The notes under the pieces were generated by a model. That model did not search any database, was not told where the DNA came from, and saw only the letters and a list, made by a program, of their open reading frames with translations. This document shows positions 1 through 9,545 of a stretch of DNA of 46,542 nucleotides, in pieces. Each line of letters begins with the position of its first letter. The stretch's first letter is position 1. This stretch comes from Conoideocrella luteorostrata. Its lineage: Eukaryota; Ascomycota; Sordariomycetes; Hypocreales; Clavicipitaceae. A program made the position numbers and the translations under genes. Location: assembly GCA_032433595.1 (NCBI GenBank), contig JASWJB010000334.1:1-46542 (forward strand), read 5' to 3'.

Positions 1-58
1 AAAAAAAAGGAAAGCGTCACGAGAGCTGAGCTAACCCAGATGAAAAGACGACTGTGAC

Positions 59-1060
59 ATGGAGGAGCTAAAGGAGCTGGATGCTGCGGACAATTGGAGT
101 GGCGAGGAACCAAGCTCGAAAGAAGGAGACGACTTAGATATTGACGATATTGAAAAGCCCACCGCCGATTGCCTACAACGCGTCTCGAAAGCACTGGAGC
201 CAGTCCGGGCGAAATTCAAGGGCAAGAAAGGGACTCAGCCTGGCGTTCTTCCTGACATGACTCAAGCTCTCTGCAATGCAGGCTTGGTTGGCCGGGAAAA
301 TGTACAGCGCTGCCGCCACAATGTGGACACATTGTTTTCCCGCGTCTTATTGCAAAATCAACCAGATCCAGATGTGGCACTTCTGAACACGCAGGATATG
401 GACAATTTCTCCAAGGCGCCGGAAAAGTTTGACAAGGACGTGTGCGCCCGACGCGGCGGCGTGTACAACTTCGTACCGAAATCATCGGGCAGCAGCGGCT
501 CGCAAGACAAGCCAGGGCCGGTGCCGGAGCCGGAGCCGGAGCCGAAGCCGAAGCCGGAGCCTGCTGAAAGCGCGCCTCCGAAAGAAAGCAAGCAACCAGG
601 TTCGAAGAAGGACAAGGACGAGGGCAAAGACGAGGGATCGACTCCAGCTGCCGGCGGCGGCGGCGGCGGCGGCGATTCGGGTTCATCAGCAGCGACAGCG
701 GCTATAATAGGCGTGTTGGGCTTAACAGCTGCCGGCGGCCTTGGTGGTGGCTTGTACGCTTATTCGGAATCAGCAGCGGGGGTGGCGCTGATTGGTACGC
801 TCGCAACCGCTCTTAGCCTCTCCGAAACAGCAGCACCCGCGGAGATTGTGCAAGCTGCAGTGTCGAGGCTTGTGTCCAGACTTGCAGAGAAAATCATTGA
901 GATTGTTGAGTCGGTGATTAAGGGGGCCAAGTGGGTAATTGAGCGTGTGGACAAAACAGTGGTGAGGCGACTCCAGACACTGGTTACCGACGGGACAAGG
1001 AGCGAAACACAACATCTTCTTGGACAGGAATTAAAGGAGTTGGGGAAGAAAATTCAGTAG
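59..1060 (+). CDS. Hypothetical low-complexity protein with C-terminal hydrophobic/helical region
   Basis: A 333-codon open frame starts at the first ATG after an in-frame stop at 41-43. I do not recognise the family. The N-terminus is acidic, and four cysteines (residues about 38, 72, 85, 129) lie in the first 130 residues, ending in a conserved-looking stretch with CARRGGVYNFVP. Residues about 152-172 are a Pro-Glu/Pro-Lys repeat, followed by a Lys/Asp-rich linker and a run of seven Gly. Residues about 210-265 are Ala/Gly/Leu-rich and hydrophobic enough for one or two membrane segments. The last 70 residues are amphipathic helix. No signal peptide is seen at this start, so the real gene may have an upstream exon outside the window. 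The long antisense frames opposite the GC-rich repeats are shadows. Function unknown. Confidence 0.6.
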   Translation: MEELKELDAADNWSGEEPSSKEGDDLDIDDIEKPTADCLQRVSKALEPVRAKFKGKKGTQPGVLPDMTQALCNAGLVGRENVQRCRHNVDTLFSRVLLQNQPDPDVALLNTQDMDNFSKAPEKFDKDVCARRGGVYNFVPKSSGSSGSQDKPGPVPEPEPEPKPKPEPAESAPPKESKQPGSKKDKDEGKDEGSTPAAGGGGGGGDSGSSAATAAIIGVLGLTAAGGLGGGLYAYSESAAGVALIGTLATALSLSETAAPAEIVQAAVSRLVSRLAEKIIEIVESVIKGAKWVIERVDKTVVRRLQTLVTDGTRSETQHLLGQELKELGKKIQ

Positions 1061-1325
1061 CAGTAGCAATAGAAAATCCGAGCAGTGGAATTTGTTCTTT
1101 ACATTCTAGCTATTCTGACGAGGAATTAGACTTCCTAGGAAGAGATACACCAGTAAATTATGAACCAGAACCAAGTCCAATCCTTATTTCATAAACCATT
1201 GTGTGGGGGATCTCGCACACACCCATGTACAGCGATGTTAGTCCCATACATGTGCTCTATATTTATACTTGAGTATCTAAGGCTTTTTCCCAAGATTGTA
1301 TCTAGTCAAACAAAATCCTTCTTAT
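1061..1325. other. Intergenic; contains a 31-bp sequence shared with 8494-8524
   Basis: No gene is seen between the hypothetical protein and the convergent phosphotransferase gene. Positions 1215-1245 are identical over 31 bp to 8494-8524 (cacacacccatgtacagcga followed by tgttagtccc), which is a small dispersed repeat or repeat remnant. Confidence 0.5.
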
Positions 1326-2527
1326 TTAAAGTAGACACAAGGCGGAAAGGTATGCGATTGCATGTTCTTTTTCCTCACGGCCGTACTCTCGGAAGAATCC
1401 AAACAGCCTTGCCACTTCAATTGAACGCCGATCATCTTTCGAGATAGGGCCAGTCACCCGGTAGAAACTTTTCCAAAACGATTCCCGAAGGCTATCATGG
1501 TTGGGGTGAAAGTGCCAATTGGTTCTGGTCTGGATGCCAAGGACGACCTCCATACCCGCAAGGGACACGCCGAACGGGGCAATCTTGGCGTCGGCCCAAT
1601 CGACGATGCCTGTAACGAGACAATTTAGTCTTCATCTCCCTTAGACATAACTCCAGATGTCACAGGCTATATTAAATGCATTATTCACGCTAGTAGTGTG
1701 GAGCTTCACCTTTTGCTGAATTTTGTGACACCAGAGAAGACTAAAGTGAGAGAAAAAAGGAAAATTCAGCATCAAACTTGCCTGTGATATGGCCGGTAGC
1801 CTCATCCACATGAATATTGTTTTCCAAGAGATCATCATGTTGGAGAACCATTGGATAGCTGGACCGGAAGAGTCGCGGAAGCTCTTGGCGGACATGGTCT
1901 AGCTTTGCTTGCAGTTGGGCAGGCAGGTCTGGACAGACTTGATCCAAGATATTGGAGTACTCGCCAAGTAAGCCAGGAGGCGGCTCCAACGAATTATGGG
2001 CAGATTTGTTGATCCACGCCGAAGCAAAGAATCTATACGAGTCTTTTGTCAACCAAAACATACAACATAAATTAAACTATAGGTATGGTATCAGACCTTG
2101 CAAAGTCTTGCACAGTTTGCTGTAGACATTGTTCCATTGCAGGAGCAGGAGAAAAGAACTGACTCCTGACTCGACAGAAAGCCGGTCCAGGGACAAGATT
2201 TGCCACGTACACGTGAACTAGCCCAAACATGCCCTGGGACTTGCATTCGGGGACAAAGTCTCCATAAAGTTGCCTTGCCACCTCGATTTGTCTCATGGAT
2301 AATGGGGAGCGCCGAAACTGGACGACCTGAGCCGCCTCGTCTCCAGACACAGTGTAGCTGGTCGCTCCTTGCACCGGTGTGGCAGAAACAGGACTGCCGA
2401 CAAGGTTGGCTGCAAAATGATGGATTTCGTCCCTCGCAAGCCCATGCTTGGTGAAGAACTCGGCCATCTGGTAGGCTGAGAGTGCATCATAAGCTTCTGG
2501 CTTTGCTGCATAACGAGAGACATCCAT
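1326..2527 (-). CDS. Aminoglycoside-phosphotransferase/choline-kinase-fold protein (APH family), 3 exons
   Basis: Predicted exons are 2527-2097, 2032-1782 and 1609-1326 on the minus strand, 321 residues in total. Intron 1 (2033-2096, 64 nt) is GT-AG and joins DFAR to FFASAW. Intron 2 (1610-1781, 172 nt) has a GC donor in a perfect AG|GCAAGT context and joins HITG to IVDWADAK. The sum of exons is a multiple of three. N-lobe motif TPVQGATSYTV is followed by VVQFR. The Brenner-type catalytic loop is QHDDLLENNI, and the metal-binding Asp is in IVDWAD. These are the hallmarks of PF01636-like kinases, which phosphorylate small hydroxylated molecules; the substrate here is unknown. The ATG at 2527 was chosen because frames further upstream open only with TTG/GTG. 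It is one of five such genes in 20 kb and looks intact. Confidence 0.85.
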
Positions 2528-2837
2528 AACGACGGAAAATGCGTTTGTTGGTGACAAGGAAAGCTAGAGATGGAGGTTGGCGGCGCCCTGTGGCTAATGC
2601 TCACCAGCGCAGTTCTAAAATGTCACGAAATAGTACGTAATAAAGGCGGCGACAAACCGCGCCGGCAGTCCTCCACTGGCAATTCGAGTCCCACGATGCT
2701 GGGCAGTGGAGTTCAGTGATTCTATTACATAACTACGGAGTACTCCGTGTTATTGTGGGGGTGGTACCTTTTGTCGCCTGCTCACGTGATGACGGCTGCC
2801 TAGGCCGATTTCTACATGGTTGTGGACGGGGCGACGG
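2528..2837. other. Divergent intergenic region
   Basis: This is the shared promoter region between the leftward phosphotransferase and the rightward HNH gene. It contains tactccgtg-type sequence near 2740-2750 but no motif I can name with confidence. No further gene is seen. Confidence 0.4.
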
Positions 2838-4129
2838 ATGGGTCAAGTTTCCTGCTGTGCAAGAATGGCATCTGCGCACCACCGCCATCAAAATTCTCTG
2901 GAAGGGATCCTTGACTTCTCCTCTAGTCCTACTTTGCGAGAAGATGAACGCGCCCTGGCGGAATCCAAATTTCGCCAAATTATCGAGCACTATGGAGCGG
3001 ACGAATCCGCACCTCCCAACACCGAATACAATCGCATCGAATTAGTCCGATCGACATACGATTTTGCGAGGTCAGGAGAGTCCAAGGATAATGTCCTTCA
3101 GGCCTTTTTCAGCGCTATCGGCTTGCCGATGAATGAACCCGGCCCTGTTGATTTGTCCATCAAGGAGACGGAGGATAACATTTTGGCCAAACTGGCTGGA
3201 TTTGCTGATTACTTGATGGATAACTTCTTTCTGCCTTGTGAGCCTCGTCTATCTTGTTTTGGGCAAAAAGGTAGGCTGACAAACCCTCCAGTGAAAGCCT
3301 CAACTCGAAAAACGCCTCAACCGTCCCCCGCGTACCACTCTGCCACGCAAAGCACGCGCGCGGGCAGGCAGGCGGTTATCGGAACCACCGCCCGACTTAA
3401 AACTCTGCGAGGCGACTGCCTGCAACGGGACCGACACCGCTGTGTAATCAGCCGCAGCTTCGATCAAAGCGAAGCGGTCAAACGGTGGAATACATCGCGC
3501 GCAGATGCCGTAGACGATGACGGACAGTCCCTTCACGATGGTATAATCGAACCCTTGGAGGTCGCCCATATTCTACCTCACTCATTGGTGAAGGCAAACG
3601 ATGATTTAGAACTTGTATGTTCTCCACATCCTATTGCCACACAGCAGACAACTCACTGGTACAGAATGATACCCGCGAAGCCGCATTGAATATCCTCAAC
3701 ATGTTTGACAATGGTGTCATTCATCTGATTGAAGGTCCTGACATCGACAGACCACATAACGCCTTAACGCTGACACACAAACTTCACTTGTTCTTTGGCG
3801 ATTTCCAAATATACTTCAAGCCCGTCCCCGGCGAACCAAACACCTACCGAATCGACACATTCCTTCCTGGTTCATTCGTGGACAACCTTCTGCCCGTTAC
3901 TCGCACTTTGTCCCTGACAGAATCACGAGTAATTGAACCACCGATGCCTCGTCTTCTCGCCATTCATTGCGCCGTTGCCCACATTCTTCATCTCTCTGCT
4001 GCTGGACCTTACATTGATAGAATCCTTGAAGATGCGGTGGACCAAGACGTGCGAGCCGATGGATCGTTTCCACTCGGCCAACTGATACAATTGAAGATGG
4101 AAGGGCTGATGGGCGGCATAGGGGCTTAG
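2838..4129 (+). CDS. HNH_2-type nuclease-domain protein, 3 exons
   Basis: Exons 2838-3237, 3292-3614 and 3665-4129 give 395 residues. The introns are 54 nt (3238-3291) and 50 nt (3615-3664), both GT-AG; without them the frame breaks at the second one. The middle of the protein reads RGDCLQRDRHRCVISRSFD, then EVAHILPHSL, and after the second intron LTHKLHLFFGDFQIYF. This Cys/His-rich pattern with the AHI-LPHSL metal-binding core matches the fungal HNH_2 family (PF13391-like). The conserved linker NFFLPLKASTRKTPQPSP appears only after splicing intron 1, which supports the model. An alternative ATG at 2865 would give 386 residues. The family is common in fungal genomes and its biological role is not established. 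No signal peptide is seen. It looks intact. Confidence 0.85.
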
Positions 4130-4155
4130 CTACGGTATTTCGTGTCTTCTGATTC

Positions 4156-4230
4156 CTTCACAGCAGGACATATAGCAGGTAACCAAGTACGGGAACACTT
4201 GTCCAAGTGTATGCACGGCGGGTTGGGACA
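4156..4230 (-). repeat. Dispersed repeat, inverted copy of 14308-14384
   Basis: Positions 4156-4230 (cttcacagcaggacat onward to gggttgggaca) are the reverse complement of 14308-14384 with a few differences. The same pair of loci also share the direct repeat 4374-4568 / 14444-14631, so one copy has been rearranged internally. Confidence 0.75.
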
Positions 4231-4248
4231 CATGTATATACACACACT

Positions 4249-4345
4249 CTCTCTCTGTTAATCTGACGAGCTTATTGAAAACGTTCGAATGTCGGACTAC
4301 GTACTGGCTGCAAGAAGCATCAGGTATTGCAAGTCAGTTGACGAG
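4249..4345 (+). repeat. Single isolated unit of the ~75-bp array family
   Basis: This stretch carries the landmarks of the array at 22.4-23.2 and 39.5-41.7 kb: aatctgacgagct, then a tcggactacgta variant of tcggaagacgta, then gctgcaagaagcatca. It is an isolated, diverged unit far from the main arrays. Confidence 0.7.
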
Positions 4346-4373
4346 CCTTCGCCGAAAGAGTAGAGACAACAGT

Positions 4374-4568
4374 CCGGGAATAGCGCGTGTGGCATTCAGC
4401 GTTTGTCGCGGCAGCCCAGCATGTCAGCTCGGTGATTTCGTTCGTCCCTGGGCCAGCTGAGCCAGCCGAGGACTCCTCCTCGTCGGAGCGTCGTGGTTTG
4501 GTTTCCGCGGTGTAGCTCGTTTTTTATTCGTCGCTAGGGGCCTCTTCATAGAGTTGGTGCTTGTTCGC
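4374..4568 (+). repeat. Dispersed repeat, direct copy of 14444-14631
   Basis: About 190 bp from ccgggaatagcgcg to tggtgcttgttcgc match 14444-14631 at high identity, with small indels (for example an extra agc after tgtcgcggc). Homology stops exactly after gttcgc in both places, which marks an element end. Confidence 0.8.
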
Positions 4569-4925
4569 GGTGCTTGTAGCCATTAATCGTTATCTTTGTC
4601 CGTAAGATTATCTTCCTCCGCAAGGGAGGCTAGATATTAATCGTAGGAATTATCTTTGGTTCCCTCGGTGAGATGAAAGAATTATTAGGGACTAGAGGTC
4701 CGTGAGGGATTTAGGGAAGGCATTGTGAGAATAAGAATAGAAGGTGGCTTGGTGGCTTGAAGCTAAGTGTGCATATAACCAATCCATACGCGGGGAGAAG
4801 AGGAGAAATAATAAGAAAGTGGATATAAGCTAAAAAGAAGGTGGATAACGTGATTAAATGACGTCTTTCCTTGCAGTGTGTTGGCTGCTTACCTTTATGG
4901 CCGAGATGAGAACTGAGATGAGGAG

Positions 4926-4933
4926 TATAAATA
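4926..4933 (+). promoter_or_regulatory. TATA box of the 5068-6648 gene
   Basis: TATAAATA lies about 140 bp upstream of the chosen ATG and is followed by a C/T-rich, purine-poor leader (ctcacatcatctccaactc) typical of fungal 5' UTRs, with caccATGG around the start. Confidence 0.55.
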
Positions 4934-5067
4934 TCCCATGTAATTTCGGCCTCCCCCCATGTTCCCAGTGTCCTACACCAACCATCCTCACATCATCTCC
5001 AACTCAAATCGTCGTCGTCAAAAGCCACACTTGTCAGAAAAGCTGCGTCACCCGAAATCGGTTCACC

Positions 5068-6648
5068 ATGGCTCACCATAATGAGGAAAGCTTTGACCGT
5101 CGCATGACCGTCGTCAGGGAGCTGATTCGTGGACTCGGCCTAAAGGTTTGTCAATGCCAATTGCAGCAAAAAAAGCTGTGTTCACTATGCGTCGCGTAAT
5201 TTCCCCAACGAGTTGATCGGTTTGTCTATAACGTCTCTAGGCGGCGCAGACAAGCAAGCGACAGGTGCTAAGCTAACGATGAGGGTTTCCATAGGACACC
5301 GAGGTCACTCCTGTACGGTGGACTGGAGATCGCCCTTACCCTTACAATAACTTTATCTACAAGGTACAGTTATCTACGCCCGCCTTGGCGGAGCATTTCT
5401 CAGGAGCGGCGCAGCCACAGCGGCAGCCATGCACTGCTTTGCCGCCTACAGGTGGGGTCTCAACCCTTATTGTGCGATTGAGCAATCCAAAGGCTGGGGG
5501 TATGAACAACGCGAATCGTGTTGAGAACGAAGTGGCAGCCATGCACCTCGCGCGTGGTGCCGTGGCGGAGCTGGCGCCTGCATATGCCGGCGTCGTACCG
5601 GCCATTTACGCCTGGAAAGCCGCCGCGGGACCAAATCCTGTTGACGAGACGGGATTTGGGTGGATTATGATGGAGTATTTAACAGGGTCCCCCTTGGCCG
5701 CTGAGTTCAAGTCTTTTGATATGACTGGGAAGAAGTCTGTGCTCCATGGAATGGCCGCCATCTTCTCGGCCATTCAAGGAGTGAAGTTGCCTCCTGGAGT
5801 TAATCGTTTTGGTGGTTTAACTATCAATGAGAAAGGTGACATTGTATCTGGCCAAGAGGCTTTGCAGCCAGTACCTGGTGGTCCATGGCCAGAGTACGCT
5901 GATGTCTGGAAACACCAACTGCGCTGTGAGCTAAAGCAGGCTGACAACAGTGCAGTGGTGAGTGGGTGGCAAGCCAACGGGATCCGTGAGCGGATTGATC
6001 AATTCAGCAGCAGCGGAGCTCTATCCAATGTAATTAGAGACGGTGGCGTGGACATGACAAAGCTAGCCTTGGTCCACCAAGACTTTAGTGAGTCACAGTA
6101 ACACTCCATCAAAGTCTAATCTTTTGAAACACTGCACTAACAAACACCTAATCTTTTGAAACACCGCACTAACAAACAAACACCCCTTAGCTATGGGCAA
6201 CATGCTCTACGACCCTGATAATAAACGCATCTCCGGCATCGTCGACTTCGACTGGGCCGCCGCCACCCACCCAGCCAACGAGTTCTTCTTCACCTCGCTT
6301 CACGATATTCATGGCAGCACAAGGGAGCAAGAATCTAAAAAGCTCCAGCAAGCCATCTTGACAGGTGACTTTGGCGCGAGCGCTGACCCTGGGGAAGAAA
6401 AACACGCCGAGGCGTGGGAGCTGGCCAAGACGTGGAGCCAGGCCGTCAAGGAGTGTGGTGGCCACCGAGCCAGCGACATTGCTGGGATGGCGACGTTGGA
6501 GAAGCTGAACAATTTTATTGATCTTATTTGCCCGTGGCAACTGGGCAGTGGGGGAACCTCGGCGCAGCGATCGGCGGAGCAGAATGCCAAGGAGAGGGCG
6601 GATCTTGAGAAGGCGATTGATGAGATGCTGTGCGGATGGGGGGTCTAG
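5068..6648 (+). CDS. Aminoglycoside-phosphotransferase-like kinase (APH family), 3 exons
   Basis: Exons 5068-5145, 5295-6087 and 6191-6648 encode 442 residues. The introns are 149 nt and 103 nt, GT-AG, and the exon total is 3n. The start at 5068 has a strong caccATGG context and sits behind a TATA box. After splicing, the N-lobe reads YPYNNFIYKV ... STLIVRLSNPKAGG, followed by NRVENEVAAMHLAR, a conserved fungal APH pattern (Lys-equivalent strand and alpha-C Glu). The catalytic loop is LVHQDFTMGNML, created across intron 2, and the metal-binding Asp is in GIVDFDWA. The substrate is unknown. The second intron contains a 32-bp tandem duplication (see 6116-6179). The gene looks intact and belongs to the local cluster of five APH genes. 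Confidence 0.88.
6116..6179 (+). repeat. 32-bp tandem duplication inside intron 2
   Basis: Two 32-bp units (ctaatcttttgaaacac...) at 6116-6147 and 6148-6179 differ at two positions. Each carries a CTAAC branch-site candidate, so the intron was lengthened by duplicating its own branch region. Confidence 0.8.
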
Positions 6649-7011
6649 CTACGTCTTTGTCGAGTACAGCGTCGCTGCTTGCTAGCTGGAGTGGATGATT
6701 CTCCGCTGCTTAGTATTTAGTGCAATTTATATTTTTACAGTTTTTGTACGATTTTGGTCAATTCTACTTGGCTTTGTGGATGTTGTTGTGTCAAGTCTCC
6801 TGGTTTGCCATTCACAAGCCACTGGAGATGAGCGATTTGAGCAGAGAATGAAACGCACACAAGCATTCGAGCCTTTAACTCTCAATACCATAGCAGGGCT
6901 TGAATCACTAGGAGACTAGTTCTATCTATTTATTTACCCGTATCCACTACTTTCACGGTGAATTCGCCCTTCCACCTGCTCAACAGCAGCGCAATTGCTT
7001 GCATCTCAGAC
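6649..7011. other. Convergent intergenic region
   Basis: A 3'-3' gap between the phosphotransferase and the UstYa-like gene. It is AT-rich, with possible polyadenylation signals; no gene is seen. Confidence 0.5.
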
Positions 7012-8146
7012 TTAATGGATGCCCATGCCTTTGTAGTCGACAGTATCAATAGGCTCCTCATTGAGGTCAGAATTCTGCAACTCCCGCCCACGAATGTACT
7101 CCTAACATTGCCCATTAAAGTCAGTATCATAGTGAGACCAAGACAAAGCCTTTTCCGGGGCTCGATCTTAAGTGGTTTGGGGGGACACGTACCAGGCAGT
7201 GGATGACGTGTACATTCATGTCACGCGTCATCTTGTCGCCACTTCCATTGATATGCCAAGCGAGCATCATGCGGAGGTTTGCAAGGCAGTGGAGCTTATG
7301 GAAGGTGCTCTGGGTGAACCCGAAGCCGTTGCCCTGGCCGCCCTCGATGAAGTTTGGCTTTCCGGCTGCCTGATCCGAGGTCCAGAAGCCACCGTGTTCC
7401 ATTGAGGACTGCCAGTACGCCGATACATACTCGTCACTGTGCGAACCTGTTTCCTTTGCTTGTTCCATAGTGATCTCCTGCTGATGAAGCACCCGATGGG
7501 CGATGTTGATTCTCTCGATGGCTCCCAGGGCAAGGTTGCTACGATCTAGAAGTCTGCTGTATCCGTCGTCGCCACGCTTCGCTACCGAAGGATAGGTCAT
7601 TGTACCGCTTCGCAGGTATGCCTCTTCACGGAAGTCTTCGGCAGTGCCACGCTTCGCCACCGAAGGATAGGTCATTGTACCGCTTCGCAGGTATGCCTCT
7701 TCACGGAAATCCTCAGCGCTACCTCGTTTGTGGACACATCCACCCGTAATGGAAGCCCGAGAAGCGGGGAGTATCATCCCAAAGGCTTGCGACAGGTCAA
7801 TAAGTGAGAGCTCCAGGGCCTCACGCTCGATGTTGACGCTATGGGTTAGTCAGTTTCCAAGTCAGAATTTGATCGAATTCCCGAAAAGGGTAATCATGAC
7901 TGCCACTCACCGCATAATAGTGTCATTGCGGAATGCTTGACCTGGAGCACTTTCATCATATAGGTGCTGCCGAGCCACGTCAAGCCGATGAAGAGTATCT
8001 TTGGATAGAGTGTTCTGCCAATCGCCCGATCCGCGACTCTGCACGGTAGATATCTCAGAGGCGCTGCTTGTAGTGACTGGGATGGACTGAACGTCGGCAA
8101 TGAGAAGAAGCGCCAAAGCGCCGTAGGAGGCCGTGAGCTTGAGCAT
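7012..8146 (-). CDS. Secreted UstYa-like (DUF3328) protein with two Kex2-delimited peptide repeats
   Basis: Exons 8146-7911, 7838-7193 and 7074-7012 give 314 residues. The introns are 72 nt (CTAAC branch) and 118 nt, both GT-AG. Residues 1-20 form a signal peptide (LTASYGALALLLIADVQS). Two near-identical 25-residue repeats (116-140 and 141-165) each start with KRG and contain AEDFREEAYLRSG then TMTYPSVA; a third KRG follows at 166. Lys-Arg is the Kex2 site, so two 23-residue peptides could be released. The C-terminal part carries two HxxHC motifs, HKLHC (259-263) and HVIHC (289-293), the diagnostic copper/oxidase signature of UstYa-family proteins that modify fungal RiPPs. Only 20 residues follow the second motif, so the domain end is short. 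Precursor and tailoring domain in one chain is unusual; in known dikaritin clusters they are separate genes. That the peptides are released is inference. Confidence 0.75.
7572..7721 (-). repeat. Two 75-bp in-frame repeats encoding the Kex2-bounded peptides
   Basis: Two 75-bp units are nearly identical at DNA level (7572-7646 and 7647-7721) and keep the reading frame. Differences include a Ser/Thr change after KRG and silent changes such as gaagtc/gaaatc. The high DNA identity points to recent duplication or gene conversion, as seen in fungal Kex2-processed repeat proteins. Confidence 0.85.
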
Positions 8147-8269
8147 GGCGAGACTTTAATGTAAGTAGAACTAGACTTTGATTTGATAGTGCTTGTGTGT
8201 AAATCCACGAGAATTCTTTGATGGGTAGTTTAAAAAAGGAACTGAACTGCTTGGGGACACCAAGACTTA

Positions 8270-8277
8270 TATTTATA
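8270..8277 (-). promoter_or_regulatory. TATA box of the UstYa-like gene
   Basis: TATAAATA on the minus strand lies about 125 bp upstream of the ATG at 8146. The leader between them is A/C-rich (caagcactatcaaatcaaag), as in well-expressed fungal genes. Confidence 0.6.
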
Positions 8278-8493
8278 GCGCGGTTCCAAGTACTCAAATC
8301 AACAGTGTTTACACATATACCAGTTGTGGAGTTTTGTTCGCTAGAGACACAGTAAGTCAAAGTACATAACGAAGGGGAATGTAATATCAGACCGCATTCC
8401 TTTGTTTCCATTGTTGGTTCTTGTCAGTAGTTCCGCGTCATGGTGAACCCACATGTTGGTGGCCTTGCATCCTGGTGGCCTTGTATCCTGTTG

Positions 8494-8524
8494 GCACACA
8501 CCCATGTACAGCGATGTTAGTCCC
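8494..8524 (+). repeat. 31-bp sequence identical to 1215-1245
   Basis: An exact 31-bp match to the region downstream of the first gene. Here it abuts the GC-rich repeat module, so it may be an element edge. Confidence 0.7.
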
Positions 8525-8529
8525 TAGCT

Positions 8530-9094
8530 TCATCTCTGTCGGAGACTGCGCCCTGCCCACGCACTGCCCACTGGCCCCAACTCGGCGTGACGGCGCGCGC
8601 AGGGCGCGGCGAAGCCGGGCGCGGATTCCGGCGCACGATTTACATGGACCTTTTGCAAGTCTTTCTGATGGCAGCGAGGGCGCCTTGGCCGCCTGCCTGC
8701 CTGTGTGTGTGTGTGTGCGGTCAGGTCAGGGGCCCGGCCGCAACTCGACAGCCCGCGCCCGCAGCGGCACCAAACCTGGCGCAAACGATGCAGAAAAGCC
8801 CGGCGCACACGATGCGGTGAAAAGACTGGCGATACGAGGCACTCCCGGCGCGCGCGGCAACTCTGCGGCGGGCAGCGCACATTTACATGGACCTTTTGCA
8901 AGTCTTTCCGACGGCAGCGAGGGCGCCTTGGCCGCCCGCCTGCCTGTGTGTGTGCGGTCAGGTCAGGGGCCCGGCTGTAACTCGACAGCCCGCGCCCGCA
9001 GCGGCACGAAACCTGGCGCAAACGATGCAGAAAAGCCCGGCGCACACGATGCAATGAAAAGAATGGCGATACGAGGCACTCCCGGCGCGCGCGG
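8530..9094 (+). repeat. GC-rich dispersed module X, with internal tandem duplication
   Basis: The module begins with gactgcgccctgccca and aactcggcgtgacgg and contains tttacatggaccttttgcaa, aacctggcgcaaacgatgca, cccggcgcacacgatgc and ggcaactctgcggcgggcag. Two direct copies of about 240 and 220 bp follow each other (8638-8877 and 8878-9094). Related copies lie at 22005-22400, 25541-25735, 25791-26330 (inverted), 31755-31975 and 38700-38912. All six-frame ORFs in it appear to be compositional artefacts. Confidence 0.85.
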
Positions 9095-9545
9095 GGTTTC
9101 GTGCCGGTTGGAGCACGGGTGGCCGAGCTGTGGTTTTTAGCACATGGCACGCCAGATATTCTATTTTATGCCTTAATTATAATTTTACCTTGTCCGCTGG
9201 GCTCTTATACATCTTTTGCACTAGGTTTAGCGTCGCCTGGTAGTGTTGCTGTTGAGTTATGCTGTGTTGTGTCGTGTGTAGTGTGCTAGGCTATTGCGCT
9301 GCCAAGCCCCTGACTAGCAGGTTTTTCGTAGATTACGCACCAGGTGTGATGTTTTGGGCCCTGATTTCTATTATAACTTATGTGCTGCATTTTTCCGTAT
9401 CCTTTACGCTAGTTTTCTCTTTATCTTGTGTGCTGGTTGTTGTGCTGGGTTGCTGTGTTACTCTTGTGTTACTGACCTGCCCCCGTCCGCCCCCCGACCA
9501 AGCCTACTTTTTTGCACCTTAAGCGCTGACCTAGACCTAAACTCT
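9095..9545 (-). repeat. Conserved element body, inverted relative to 25091-25540
   Basis: This segment is the reverse complement of 25091-25540, including the landmarks cgtagattacgcaccaggtgtgatgt (26 nt shared with changes, about 9327-9352) and gacctagacctaaactctgcc at 9528-9548. A third copy is at 42236-42500. It has no convincing ORF. The junction with module X at about 9095 differs from that in the 25-kb copy, so this locus is rearranged. Confidence 0.8.

Larger units (their letters stand above)
4130..5067. other. Intergenic region filled with repeat remnants
   Basis: About 0.9 kb lies between the HNH gene and the next phosphotransferase. It holds three repeat pieces (4156-4230, 4249-4345, 4374-4568), an AT/GA-rich stretch (4570-4860) with no recognisable content, and the promoter of the downstream gene. 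Confidence 0.6.

Noticed and set aside
2655..2712. Possible tRNA (aattcgagtcccac resembles a T-loop)
   Set aside because: No matching acceptor, D-arm or anticodon stem could be assembled around it.
8421..9150. Long ORFs on both strands across module X (up to about 240 codons)
   Set aside because: They arise from GC-rich repeat sequence, overlap on several frames and both strands, and are not preserved between module X copies.
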